Part shown: piece by piece, positions 44,261 to 54,580 of the stretch | Layout: each line of letters starts with the position of its first letter | Numbering within the stretch: the stretch's first letter is position 1 | NCBI RefSeq assembly: GCF_039680535.1 | Contig: NZ_JBDKSS010000022.1 | Location: forward strand, 1-64,000 | Direction of reading: 5' to 3' | Source of the DNA: Parvibaculum sp039680535 | GTDB lineage: Bacteria > Pseudomonadota > Alphaproteobacteria > Parvibaculales > Parvibaculaceae | Length of the DNA stretch: 64,000 bases | Program-made: the position numbers and the translations under genes | The notes under the pieces: model-generated | Databases searched by the model: none | What the model was told of the DNA's origin: nothing | Seen by the model: only the letters and a program-made list of their open reading frames with translations

Positions 44261-45281
44261 TCGCCGGTTTCCCATTGGAGACGGCGACGAGACGCGCCAA
44301 CACTTTCTTTGCCGCGCCGCTGTCGATGGCGTTTGCCGCAAGCTTCGCGCCTTCAGCGAGCGTCGCGGCCTTGCCCGCGATGATGAGCGCAGCGGCGGCA
44401 TTGAGAAGAACGATGTCGCGATAGGCGCCGGGCGCGCCGTCCAGCAGCGCGACAATGGCCGCAGCGTTATGGGCCGGATCGCCGCCGCGCAAGTCTTCGA
44501 GCGTCGCGCGCGAAAGTCCCGCTTCCTCCGGCGTCACCTCGAAGGTGCGGATCTTTCCGTCGTTGACCTCGGCGACATAGGAAACGCCCGTGGTCGTGAG
44601 CTCGTCGAGACCATCAGAACCATGCACGACCCAGGCGCGGTGCGAGCCGAGGTTACGAAGCGTTTCCGCGAAGGGCTCGACCCAGCGCGGCGCGAAGACG
44701 CCGATGCTGTGATGCTTCACGCTTGCCGGATTGGCGAGCGGCCCGAGCAGGTTGAAGATCGTGCGCGTACCGAGTTCGGCGCGCACCGGCGCGACATGGC
44801 GCATGGCGGAATGATGCACCGGGGCGAACATGAAGCCGATGCCTGCTTCTGCGATGCAGCGAGCGATGGCGTCGGGCTCGATGTCGAGATTGACGCCAAG
44901 CGCCATCAGCGCGTCCGCAGTGCCGGATTTCGACGACGCGGCGCGGTTGCCGTGTTTCGCCACCGGCACGCCAGCCGAGGCGACGACGAGCGACGTCGCG
45001 GTAGAGATGTTGTAGGTCTGCGCGCCGTCGCCGCCCGTGCCGACAATGTCGATGGCATCGGCGGGCGCTTTTACGGCGAGCGCCTTCTGGCGCATGACGC
45101 GGGCGCCGGCGGTCAGCTCGTCCACCGTCTCGCCACGCACACGCAGCGCCATGAGGAAGCCAGCCATCTGGGCCGGCGTCGCCTCGCCCGACATGATGAT
45201 CGAGAACGCCGCTTCGGCCTCGTCGGAGGCAAGCGGCAGGCCGCTGGCAACCTTGCCAATGAGTGACTTGAAATCGCCCAT
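44253..45281 (-). CDS. trpD: Anthranilate phosphoribosyltransferase
   Basis: The 342-residue enzyme transfers phosphoribose to anthranilate. DIVGTGGDGAQTYNISTATS binds PRPP, KHGNRAASSKSGTADALMALG is the anthranilate region, and FNLLGPLANPA is conserved. It sits 10 bases after trpG and overlaps trpC, forming trpG-trpD-trpC. Confidence 0.96.
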   Translation of the reverse strand: MGDFKSLIGKVASGLPLASDEAEAAFSIIMSGEATPAQMAGFLMALRVRGETVDELTAGARVMRQKALAVKAPADAIDIVGTGGDGAQTYNISTATSLVVASAGVPVAKHGNRAASSKSGTADALMALGVNLDIEPDAIARCIAEAGIGFMFAPVHHSAMRHVAPVRAELGTRTIFNLLGPLANPASVKHHSIGVFAPRWVEPFAETLRNLGSHRAWVVHGSDGLDELTTTGVSYVAEVNDGKIRTFEVTPEEAGLSRATLEDLRGGDPAHNAAAIVALLDGAPGAYRDIVLLNAAAALIIAGKAATLAEGAKLAANAIDSGAAKKVLARLVAVSNGKPANG

Positions 45282-45291
45282 GCGAATTCCC

Positions 45292-45885
45292 TCAGGCGAG
45301 CGCGCGCGTTTTCACGCCCGTGATCTCGAGGAAGTTGCGCAGAATGTCGTGGCCATGTTCGGTCGCGATGCTCTCCGGATGGAACTGTACGCCGTGAATG
45401 GGAAGCTCCTTGTGACGAAGCCCCATGATGACGTCATCGGACGAAGTGGCCGTCACTTCGAGAACCGAGGGGAAGGTCGTCGGATCGATGGTCAGCGAGT
45501 GGTAGCGCGTCGCCTGAAGCGGGCTCGGCAGGTTGCGGAAGACGCCCTTGCCGGTATGCGCGATCGCGTCGACCTTGCCATGCATGAGCTTGGGCGCGCG
45601 GATGATCCTGCCGCCGAAGGCCTGGCCGATCGCCTGATGGCCGAGGCAGACGCCGAAAAGTGGAATGCGCTCGTCCGCAGCCGCCTTGATGAGATCGAGG
45701 CAGATGCCGGCCCGGTCCGGATCGCAGGGGCCCGGCGAGATGACGATGGCTTCAGGCCGCATGGCGACGGCTTGCGCGACCGACAGCTTGTCGTTCCGGT
45801 GAACCTCCGTCTCCGCGCCGAGATCGCCGAGAAACTGGACGAGGTTGTAGGTGAAGCTGTCGTAATTATCGATGAGGAGCAGCAT
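45292..45885 (-). CDS. trpG: Anthranilate synthase glutamine amidotransferase subunit
   Basis: The 197-residue class I amidotransferase supplies ammonia to TrpE. The catalytic cysteine is in GVCLGHQAIGQAFGG, and the His-Glu pair in QFHPESIATEHG. It leads the trpGDC unit from a promoter of its own; trpE lies 2 kb away in a different operon. It could also serve p-aminobenzoate synthesis, as in other bacteria. Confidence 0.95.
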   Translation of the reverse strand: MLLLIDNYDSFTYNLVQFLGDLGAETEVHRNDKLSVAQAVAMRPEAIVISPGPCDPDRAGICLDLIKAAADERIPLFGVCLGHQAIGQAFGGRIIRAPKLMHGKVDAIAHTGKGVFRNLPSPLQATRYHSLTIDPTTFPSVLEVTATSSDDVIMGLRHKELPIHGVQFHPESIATEHGHDILRNFLEITGVKTRALA

Positions 45886-45899
45886 GATTAACCCACTGG

Positions 45900-45915
45900 G
45901 CGGTAAAAATACCGC
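45900..45915 (-). promoter_or_regulatory. Hairpin in the trpG leader
   Basis: GCGGTA and TACCGC pair across a four-base loop, 15 bases before the trpG ATG and about a dozen bases after the likely start of transcription. No leader peptide with tryptophan codons is visible. The hairpin may affect mRNA stability or initiation. Confidence 0.4.
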
Positions 45916-45925
45916 ACTTTGTAGT

Positions 45926-45955
45926 CTTATAGGCCGTGGGAGCGGAGCGGGGCAA
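45926..45955 (-). promoter_or_regulatory. Probable trpGDC promoter
   Basis: On the minus strand TTGCCC (45955-45950), 18 bases, then TATAAG (45931-45926, five of six). Transcription would start about 35 bases before the trpG ATG. Confidence 0.5.
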
Positions 45956-46028
45956 GGCGTGCCGCTTTACGGCCCGCGTCGAGCCATGCTCGTATCCCTC
46001 CAATATAGGGTCTGAGTCGCAGGGTTGC

Positions 46029-47027
46029 ATGCCGTATCGGAAAGTTTTCAAGCGTATCAAGAAGCTATGGGCGGATCCTGAAATCCGGCGTGATGCGCTT
46101 GTTGGCGTGCTTTCCGTCGTTCTGGCGACAGGCCTTGCGCTTTACTGGCGTTCGGGCGCGAGGCCGGAGCGCCCGGCCGCTGGGTCGAAGGCGCCCGTGG
46201 TGCTCCGGGAGGCGCCGCCGCCGGCCGTCGCCGTACCTCCGCAGGCCGTGCTTGTGCCGAAGCCGCCCGCCGCGCCACCGGCGCCGCCCAGACATGTGGT
46301 CACCGAGCCGCCGGCCTGGAAGCGCAATGCGGTCGTGCCCTCCGCCGAGCCCAAGGGGCCAATGATCGCCATCGTCATCGACGACATGGGCGCGAACCGC
46401 AAGGGCACCGAGCGGGCGATGGGCCTGCCGGCCCCGATCACCTTCGCCTTTCTGCCTTACACCCGGAACGTGGCGTCTTCGGTGAAGCTTTCGCGAGAGC
46501 GAGGGCATGAAATCCTCGTCCATGTGCCGATGGAGCCCGTGGGCAAGGACGATCCCGGGCCGCATGCCCTGCGCGTCGGCGAGACGGACGATCAGCTCAA
46601 GGCCGATCTCGCCTGGTGCCTCGATCAGTTCGGCGGCTATGTCGGCATAAACAATCACATGGGCAGCCGCTTCACTTCCGATGCGAAGGGCATGGCCCTC
46701 GTCATGGCGACGCTGAAGGATCGCGGTCTCATGTTCCTCGACTCGCGCACCTCTGCCCAGACGCAGGCCGCCAATGCCGCGCGCGCCGCAGGCTTGCCGA
46801 CCGTTTCGCGTGACGTCTTTCTCGACAATGACGAGGAGGGAGGCGAGGTCAAGGCGGAGCTGAGCCGCCTCGAGCAGATCGCGCTCAAGCATGGCGTCGC
46901 AATCGCCATCGGGCATCCGCATCCCATCACGCTCGACATGCTCGAAAAATGGATTCCGGACGCGCAGGCGCGCGGCTTCACGCTGGTGCCGCTGACGGCG
47001 GCGCTGAAGCACCGCGAAGCGAGTTGA
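46029..47027 (+). CDS. Divergent polysaccharide deacetylase family protein (YibQ/DUF610)
   Basis: The 332-residue protein has a basic N terminus, one membrane anchor (about 24-40), and a long proline-alanine-rich spacer (about 45-105). A NodB-like deacetylase-fold domain (about 112-325) follows, with IAIVIDDMGANRKGTERAM, HVPMEPVG, NNHMGSRFTSDAKGM, FLDSRTSAQTQA and AIGHPHPITLDMLEKW. These are the DUF610 motifs; several metal-ligand positions of true deacetylases are retained. It is probably periplasmic and may act on cell-wall glycan. The ATG at 46029 opens the conserved part. It is divergent from trpG and convergent with murI. Confidence 0.88.
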   Translation: MPYRKVFKRIKKLWADPEIRRDALVGVLSVVLATGLALYWRSGARPERPAAGSKAPVVLREAPPPAVAVPPQAVLVPKPPAAPPAPPRHVVTEPPAWKRNAVVPSAEPKGPMIAIVIDDMGANRKGTERAMGLPAPITFAFLPYTRNVASSVKLSRERGHEILVHVPMEPVGKDDPGPHALRVGETDDQLKADLAWCLDQFGGYVGINNHMGSRFTSDAKGMALVMATLKDRGLMFLDSRTSAQTQAANAARAAGLPTVSRDVFLDNDEEGGEVKAELSRLEQIALKHGVAIAIGHPHPITLDMLEKWIPDAQARGFTLVPLTAALKHREAS

Positions 47028-47037
47028 GCCGCACGGG

Positions 47038-47835
47038 TTAGCTGCCCGGATTCAGGCCGTCGCTTTCGAGAAGCGCGGCAAGGCGCGGTGGAACGGGCCT
47101 GCCGCTGGTGAAGAGCGCGACGCTCTCGCCATCGGGGCCGGGAATCTTTCCGTCGAGCACGGCGACGAGCCGCCGCGCAATCGCGGGGGCGGGGTCGAGC
47201 CACGTCACGGGCCATGGTGCGACCGCATTCATTTCGTCGATGAGGAACGGATAATGCGTGCAGCCGAGCACGACGATGTCCGTGCGCTTGCCGTCGATCT
47301 CCACGAAACAGGGCGCGATTTCCTCGCGGATGACTTCGCGGTCGATGGCCTGTCCGCGCAGAAGATCCTCTGCGATGCTGGCAAGGCGCGGCGCGGCGAC
47401 GAGCTGCACCTTTGCCGACTGCGCGAAGCTCTCGATCAGCTTGCGCGTATAATCGCGGGCGATGGTCGCAGGCGTCGCGAGAACCGCGATGACGCCCGTT
47501 TTCGTCTGCTCGGCGGCGGGCTTCACGGCGGGAACTGTGCCGACGAAGGGAATGCTGAACCTTTCGCGCAGCGGCGGCAGGACGAGCGTTGACGCGGTGT
47601 TGCAGGCGATGACCACGGCGGCGGGATCGTGTGTTGCAATCAGCTCGCCCATCAGCCGCACGATATGCGCGCTGAGTTCGTCTTCCTTCCAGTTACCATA
47701 AGGGAAGGCCGCGTCGTCGGCGACATAGACGAGGCGTTGCGTCGGCATGAGTTTGCGGATTGCGGCAAGCACGGAAAGTCCGCCAATGCCTGAGTCGAAG
47801 ACGAGGACAGGCTTGCCCCCGCTGCCGCCGCTCAC
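47038..47835 (-). CDS. murI: Glutamate racemase
   Basis: The 265-residue enzyme makes D-glutamate for peptidoglycan. FDSGIGGLSVLAAI, the first catalytic cysteine in VIACNTAST and the second in VLGCTHYPFLIDE are present. The GTG start overlaps the trpE stop (GTGA), so it is translated with trpE, an unusual pairing of amino-acid synthesis with cell-wall synthesis. Confidence 0.95.
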   Translation of the reverse strand: MSGGSGGKPVLVFDSGIGGLSVLAAIRKLMPTQRLVYVADDAAFPYGNWKEDELSAHIVRLMGELIATHDPAAVVIACNTASTLVLPPLRERFSIPFVGTVPAVKPAAEQTKTGVIAVLATPATIARDYTRKLIESFAQSAKVQLVAAPRLASIAEDLLRGQAIDREVIREEIAPCFVEIDGKRTDIVVLGCTHYPFLIDEMNAVAPWPVTWLDPAPAIARRLVAVLDGKIPGPDGESVALFTSGRPVPPRLAALLESDGLNPGS

Positions 47836-49343
47836 TGCCGTCTCCCGCCTCTCGACGCGTAGCGCACCGCCTCTTCAGCGGCCCGGAAGAGCGCCTTGGC
47901 CTTGTTGACCGTCTCCTGATACTCGCCTTCGGGCGTCGAGTCCGCGACGACGCCGCCGCCCGCCTGAACATACATCTTGCCATCCTTCACGATGGCGGTG
48001 CGGAGCACGATGCAGGTATCCATGTCGCCTGCGGCCGAAAAATAGCCGACGCAGCCTGCATAGGCGCCGCGCTTGTCGAGTTCGAGCTCGTCGATGATTT
48101 CCATCGCGCGAACCTTCGGCGCCCCGGACACGGTGCCGGCCGGGAAGCCCGCGATCAGCGCCGCGATGGCGTCGTAATGCGGGTCGAGATCGCCTTCGAC
48201 ATTGGAGACGATGTGGATCAGGTGCGAGGTGTACTGGAGGGCGAATTTCTCCGTTGCCTGCACGGAGCCGATCTTCGAGACGCGGCCGACATCGTTGCGG
48301 CCGAGATCGAGCAGCATCAGATGCTCGGCGCGCTCCTTCGGATCGGCAAGCAGTTCCTCGCCGATGGCGGCGTCTTCGCTAGCGCTCTTGCCGCGATGGC
48401 GTGTGCCGGCAATCGGACGGATGGTGACCTTGTTGTCGCGCACGCGCACCAGGATTTCCGGGCTCGACCCGACGATCGAGAAATTCTCGAAGTTGAGGAA
48501 ATAGAGATAGGGCGACGGGTTGATGCGGCGGAGTGCCCGGTAGAGCGAGAAGGCGGGCAGGGTGAACGGCGCTTCGAAGCGCTGGGACAGCACGACCTGG
48601 AAGATGTCGCCGGCGGCGATGTATTCCTTCGCCTTGCGCACCATGTCGAAATAAGTTTCTTGCGGCGTGTTCGACTGCGGCGCGGGCATGTCGGCGGCGG
48701 TGTCCGCCTGATCGACATGGGGCAGCGAACGATCGAAATCGGCGACGACATCGGTGAGCCGTTCGCCCGCACGGGCATAGGCGGCGCGCGCATTGAGGCC
48801 GGGTTCCGGACGCACCGGCGTCACGATCGTCACTTCGTCCTTCACCGAGTCGAAGACCGCAATGATCGTCGGGCGGAGGAAAAGACCATCGGGCAGGCCG
48901 AGGCGGTCCGGGTTCTGGTTCGGAAGATTCTCGATCAGGCGGATCGTGTCATAACCCATATAGCCGAAGACGCCCGCCGCCATGGGCGGAAGATCTTCGG
49001 GCAGGTCGATGCGGGATTCGGCGATCAGCGCGCGCAGCGAGGCGAGCGCGCCCGTGCCGCAGGGCTCGAAGCTCTGCGTGTCGATGAGGGCGCGGCGGTT
49101 GATCTCCGGCTTGTCGCCCTGCGTCCGCCAGATCACATCGGGCTTCAGCCCGATGATCGAGTAACGGCCGCGCGTGTCGCCGCCCTCGACCGACTCGAGC
49201 AGAAAGCTGTTCGGGCGGCTGTCCGCGATCTTGAGCATCGCAGAGACGGGCGTTTCGAGATCGGCGACGAGCCGCGTCCAGACGACCTGCGCCGCGCCGG
49301 AATTGTAGATGCGCTCGAAGTCCGCGAAGGCAGGTAGAATCAT
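47832..49343 (-). CDS. trpE: Anthranilate synthase component I
   Basis: The 503-residue chorismate-utilising enzyme has an N-terminal feedback-control domain with LLESVEGGDTRGRYSIIG, which contains the LLES motif that binds tryptophan. The catalytic domain carries IFQVVLSQRF, NPSPYLYFLNF, IRPIAGTRHRG, MLLDLGRNDVGRV and FPAGTVSGAPKVRAMEII. It lies 33 bases after ppiD with no leader or attenuator, so control is probably by feedback inhibition and by the upstream promoter. Confidence 0.96.
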   Translation of the reverse strand: MILPAFADFERIYNSGAAQVVWTRLVADLETPVSAMLKIADSRPNSFLLESVEGGDTRGRYSIIGLKPDVIWRTQGDKPEINRRALIDTQSFEPCGTGALASLRALIAESRIDLPEDLPPMAAGVFGYMGYDTIRLIENLPNQNPDRLGLPDGLFLRPTIIAVFDSVKDEVTIVTPVRPEPGLNARAAYARAGERLTDVVADFDRSLPHVDQADTAADMPAPQSNTPQETYFDMVRKAKEYIAAGDIFQVVLSQRFEAPFTLPAFSLYRALRRINPSPYLYFLNFENFSIVGSSPEILVRVRDNKVTIRPIAGTRHRGKSASEDAAIGEELLADPKERAEHLMLLDLGRNDVGRVSKIGSVQATEKFALQYTSHLIHIVSNVEGDLDPHYDAIAALIAGFPAGTVSGAPKVRAMEIIDELELDKRGAYAGCVGYFSAAGDMDTCIVLRTAIVKDGKMYVQAGGGVVADSTPEGEYQETVNKAKALFRAAEEAVRYASRGGRRQ

Positions 49344-49376
49344 GACGGCACCGGCAGGTTTAGTAAAGGACAGGCA

Positions 49377-51275
49377 CTATTGCGCGCTGTCCGACGCGAG
49401 TGTGCGCTCCAGGAGCGTTGTGTTGACGTCGACGCCGAGCTTCTTTTCCAGCGCAGCGATATAGGTCGTGATCATATCGGTCTGGAGAGCATCGCGAACG
49501 TCGTCGCTGATCTTCTTGTAATCCGCCGACTGACGATCGGGCTTGGGATCGGAAACCGATTTGACCTGCATGACGAGCAGGCTGTCGCCGAGGCCGACCG
49601 GGCCATAGGCGAGCCCGCCCTGCGGCGCGGCAAAGATGCGCGTCACGGCAATGCGCGAGAAGGTATCGCTCTCGGAGAAGCGCTTGATCTCGGGCGAGGT
49701 GAGGGGCGTGCGGCCGACCGAGGCCGCGAGCTTGTCGAAGCTCTCGCCCTTGTTGCCGCGCTCGACCAGCGACTGGGCCAGCGCGTCGAGATCGGCTTTG
49801 CGCTTCTCGGCTTTCCAGAGCTTGATGACGTCGGCGCGGACCTTGTCGAGAGGCTTCACCTCCGCCGCCTTCACGCCATCGACGCGCAGCCAGTAGTAGC
49901 CGCCATTGCCCGTGTCGCCGGGCGGAATCTGATCGCCTTGCTCACTCCTGAAGACAGTCGTCAGCATGTCCTTGTATTCGGGGAGGCCGGCGATCTTGCC
50001 GCCGTCCGCGGTGAGACCCTTTTCGGTGACGCCTGTGAACTTGACGGTCTTCAGGCCGTTCTTCGCCGCAATGTCCTCGATGCTCGCGCCACCGGCGCGG
50101 GCGTCCTCGATGCCGTTCTGAACGTCGTAGACTTGGCTGCTCGCCTTTTCATTGGCGAGTTCGGTGCGAAGCTTGCTCTTCACGTCTTCGAACCTGCTCG
50201 CCTTGCCGGGCTCGATGGCGGTGACGTGCAGAATGACCGTGCCGAGCGGGCCCTGAACCGGGGCGCTGTATTCGCCAGCCTTGAGAGCGAAGGCCGCGTC
50301 GGCCACGGCGGGCGAAACCATCTGGTCGCGGGTGACCACGCCGAGAGCCACGTCGGCGGGCGTCAGGCCGATTTCGGAAATGATCTTGTCCAGCGCTTCG
50401 CCCTTCTTGAGGCGGGCGTCGGCGGCCTCGGCGGCCGCCTTGGTCGCAAAGGGAATCTGATCGACGGTGCGCTTCTCGGGAATATCGAATTCGCTGCGGC
50501 GCTGCTCATAGGCCTTGGCGAGCTCGTCGTCGCTGATCGAGATCGACGCTGCCAGATCGGCTGGCGTCAGCGTCATGATCGTGAAGTCGCGCGTCTCGGG
50601 CTGGGTGAAGTGGATCGCGGCCTTCTTGTGATATGCCTCGAGCGTCTTCTCGTCCGGGTCCTTGATATCGCCGACGACGCTCGGGGGCAGGATGATGTAG
50701 GAGGCGACGCGCGTTTCCTGCTGGAAGGTAGAAATCGCGTCGAGCAGGGTCGAGGGGGCGTCGATGCCGCTCATCAGAACATCGCTGAGCTGCGCGCGCT
50801 CGATAAAGGCGCGGCGGTCGGCAATGAAGGTCTTTTCGGTCAGCCCGATGCGCTGCAGCGCCATTTCGAACGCCGCGCGGTCGAATTTGCCAAAGCTGCC
50901 CTGGAGATTCGGGTCGGCGGCAATGTCCTTCGCCACGGCTTCGTCGCTGGCGGCGAGGCCCAGGCCCTTCGCGCCGGCGTCCAGCGCCGCGAGCGCGATG
51001 AGACGCGTCAGCGAAGCCTGCGCGACGCCATAGGTCCGCGCCTGCTCGCGCGTCAGCGGCTGGCCGAGGCGCTGCGCCATGGCCTTGGTCTGGTTCTCGA
51101 ATTCGCGCTCGAATTGCTTGAGCTTGATGTCGGTGTCGCCAACCCGGGCGACGGAGTCCGACGAATAGCCGCGGAAAATATCCGCAATGCCCCAGATGCC
51201 GAAGCTGAAGACCAGAAGGCCCATCAATAGCTTCGCAACCCAGCTGCCGGCGCCTCTCCTCAGGGTATCAAGCAT
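49377..51275 (-). CDS. ppiD: Periplasmic peptidyl-prolyl isomerase PpiD / SurA N-domain protein
   Basis: The 632-residue protein is anchored by one N-terminal helix (about 11-30, VAKLLMGLLVFSFGIWGIAD). A SurA-like chaperone segment follows (about 35-170, GYSSDSVARVGDTDIKLKQFEREF), and parvulin-type domains cover about 230-380. A long C-terminal chaperone part follows. The anchor motif and layout are those of PpiD, which helps newly exported proteins at the Sec translocon. It is divergent from tpiA and heads ppiD-trpE-murI. Its parvulin domain may be inactive, as in E. coli PpiD. Confidence 0.9.
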   Translation of the reverse strand: MLDTLRRGAGSWVAKLLMGLLVFSFGIWGIADIFRGYSSDSVARVGDTDIKLKQFEREFENQTKAMAQRLGQPLTREQARTYGVAQASLTRLIALAALDAGAKGLGLAASDEAVAKDIAADPNLQGSFGKFDRAAFEMALQRIGLTEKTFIADRRAFIERAQLSDVLMSGIDAPSTLLDAISTFQQETRVASYIILPPSVVGDIKDPDEKTLEAYHKKAAIHFTQPETRDFTIMTLTPADLAASISISDDELAKAYEQRRSEFDIPEKRTVDQIPFATKAAAEAADARLKKGEALDKIISEIGLTPADVALGVVTRDQMVSPAVADAAFALKAGEYSAPVQGPLGTVILHVTAIEPGKASRFEDVKSKLRTELANEKASSQVYDVQNGIEDARAGGASIEDIAAKNGLKTVKFTGVTEKGLTADGGKIAGLPEYKDMLTTVFRSEQGDQIPPGDTGNGGYYWLRVDGVKAAEVKPLDKVRADVIKLWKAEKRKADLDALAQSLVERGNKGESFDKLAASVGRTPLTSPEIKRFSESDTFSRIAVTRIFAAPQGGLAYGPVGLGDSLLVMQVKSVSDPKPDRQSADYKKISDDVRDALQTDMITTYIAALEKKLGVDVNTTLLERTLASDSAQ

Positions 51276-51510
51276 TGGTCGGTTTTCCGTTTTTTTGAAG
51301 GATGGGCCGGTTCTGGAGGACCGGCCGGGGCCGGCCGTTCCTGGGAGCGCGGCATGATAGGTGCGGGTCCTTTATCCCGCAAGCGGGCAGGGGGCGCTTT
51401 CCGTTTGATTTTCCTTGTGAAAACGCGTTGGCGAGGCGGCGTCACTCTGGTAAATCCGCGGGCGGCCCATTTACGAGTTCGGTGGGACGTCCAAAGGCGG
51501 GAATCAAGTC

Positions 51511-52284
51511 ATGGCAGCAAAGAATAAAGCACCGCGCGTAAAGGCGCTGGTGGCAGGCAACTGGAAGATGAATGGCCTCAAAGCCTCTAAGAAAGAGGTT
51601 TCGGGCCTTGCGCGGCTGCTGGCCAAGGCAAAGCGCATCCGCTGCGACGTCCTCGTCTGCCCGCCGGCCACGCTGATTCCCCTCCTGAAGGATGAAGCCA
51701 GGGGCTCGAAGATCGCCATCGGCGCTCAGGATTGCCACGCCAAGGTGTCGGGCGCCCATACGGGCGACATCAGCGCGGAAATGCTGAAGGAGGCCGGCGC
51801 CTCCTATGTCATCGTCGGCCATTCCGAGCGCCGCGCCGACCACGGCGAGACGGATGCCGTGGTCCGGGCCAAGGCCGAAGCCGCGCATCGGGCGGGCCTC
51901 GTCGCCATTGTCTGCGTCGGTGAAACGGAAGCGCAGCGCGATGCCAGGGAGACACTGAAGGTCATCCGCGGCCAGCTCAAGGGCTCGCTGCCGGCCGATG
52001 CGACGGCGAAAACCACGGTCGTCGCCTATGAGCCCGTCTGGGCCATCGGCACCGGCCGGACGCCCACCGCGCAGGACGTGGCCAAGGTCCATGCCGCCAT
52101 CCGCGACGCCCTGGTGAAGCGCTTCGGCGACGAGGGCGCCGCCATGCGAATCCTCTATGGCGGCTCGGTGAAGCCCTCCAATGCCGCGGAACTCATGGGC
52201 GTCGAAAACGTCAATGGCGCCCTGGTCGGCGGCGCGAGCCTCAAGGCCGAGGACTTTTTCGGCATTATTTCGGCATATATCTGA
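51511..52284 (+). CDS. tpiA: Triosephosphate isomerase
   Basis: The 257-residue glycolytic TIM barrel has the catalytic lysine in VAGNWKMNG, histidine in IVGHSERR, glutamate in VAYEPVWAIGTG and the phosphate loop ILYGGSVKPSNAAEL. The 235-base gap to ppiD holds no gene. Within it I see only GC-rich palindromic stretches around 51313-51345 and a weak promoter-like pair (TTGGCG, 17 bases, TAAATC, at about 51429-51457). Confidence 0.96.
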   Translation: MAAKNKAPRVKALVAGNWKMNGLKASKKEVSGLARLLAKAKRIRCDVLVCPPATLIPLLKDEARGSKIAIGAQDCHAKVSGAHTGDISAEMLKEAGASYVIVGHSERRADHGETDAVVRAKAEAAHRAGLVAIVCVGETEAQRDARETLKVIRGQLKGSLPADATAKTTVVAYEPVWAIGTGRTPTAQDVAKVHAAIRDALVKRFGDEGAAMRILYGGSVKPSNAAELMGVENVNGALVGGASLKAEDFFGIISAYI

Positions 52285-52393
52285 CCGGGCGCCGCGGGAC
52301 TGGAAACCCGGGCCCGCATGCGCTACAAACCGCCCCGTCGGCTGGCCCAGACAGGGGCAGGCCCGTTATGAACAGATTGGATTCCGACCCGTC

Positions 52394-52783
52394 ATGACCA
52401 CCGTCCTCCTCATTATCCATCTGATGGTTGCGGTGGCGCTCGTCGCCCTGGTGCTGCTTCAGCGCTCGGAAGGCGGCGCGCTGGGCATTGGCGGCGGTGG
52501 CGGCGGCCTGATGACGGGCCGGGGCGCGGGCAACGTGCTCACCCGGGCAACCGCAATTGCCGCGGCGATCTTCTTCGCGACCAGCCTGTCGCTGGTGGTG
52601 ATCGCTTCGCGTGGCGGTTCGAGCAACTCGGTTCTCGACAAGATTTCGAACGTGCCCGTGACCAATCAGGGCCCGGTCGTTCCGGCGCCGCTGGGCTCCG
52701 ATCTCGACAAGGCGACGAAGCCGGTCCAAAACGGCACAGTTCCGGCGGCACCGGCTCAGCCGAGCGTTCCACGCGCACAGTAA
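52394..52783 (+). CDS. secG: Preprotein translocase subunit SecG
   Basis: The 129-residue protein has two membrane helices (about 4-22 and 52-72) separated by the family's glycine-rich cytoplasmic loop (LLQRSEGGALGIGGGGGG). A proline/alanine-rich C-terminal tail follows. It is part of the SecYEG channel. The ATG at 52394 opens the first helix. tpiA-secG-pyrG is a conserved order. Confidence 0.94.
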   Translation: MTTVLLIIHLMVAVALVALVLLQRSEGGALGIGGGGGGLMTGRGAGNVLTRATAIAAAIFFATSLSLVVIASRGGSSNSVLDKISNVPVTNQGPVVPAPLGSDLDKATKPVQNGTVPAAPAQPSVPRAQ

Positions 52784-52790
52784 AAGAACC

Positions 52791-52809
52791 GTCCGGAACC
52801 TCGCCGGAC
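52791..52809 (+). repeat. Hairpin after secG
   Basis: GTCCGG and CCGGAC pair around a seven-base loop 8 bases after the secG stop. There is no T tract, so termination would be weak at most. Confidence 0.35.
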
Positions 52810-52897
52810 ATCGACCCACAGTAATTTTCGCCGAACGGGCCTTGCGGTTCACGTTTGGCGATCCGAATCGTTTTTTGTTGGTGTACGTTTAGGGCCC

Positions 52898-54526
<1,629 letters not shown>

Positions 54527-54548
54527 CGAAGATCAGGCTCGGTTAGAG

Positions 54549-54580
54549 AAAAGGCCGCCCTTTTGGGCGGCCTTTGCATT
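54549..54580. terminator. Bidirectional terminator between pyrG and the dioxygenase gene
   Basis: A 10-bp stem AAGGCCGCCC/GGGCGGCCTT (54551-54574) with a TTTT loop is flanked by A-rich sequence on the left and T-rich sequence on the right. It can stop transcription in both directions. Confidence 0.8.

Noticed and set aside
45886..46028. Tryptophan attenuator before trpG
   Set aside because: No leader peptide with tandem Trp codons and no terminator/antiterminator pair; only one 6-bp hairpin.
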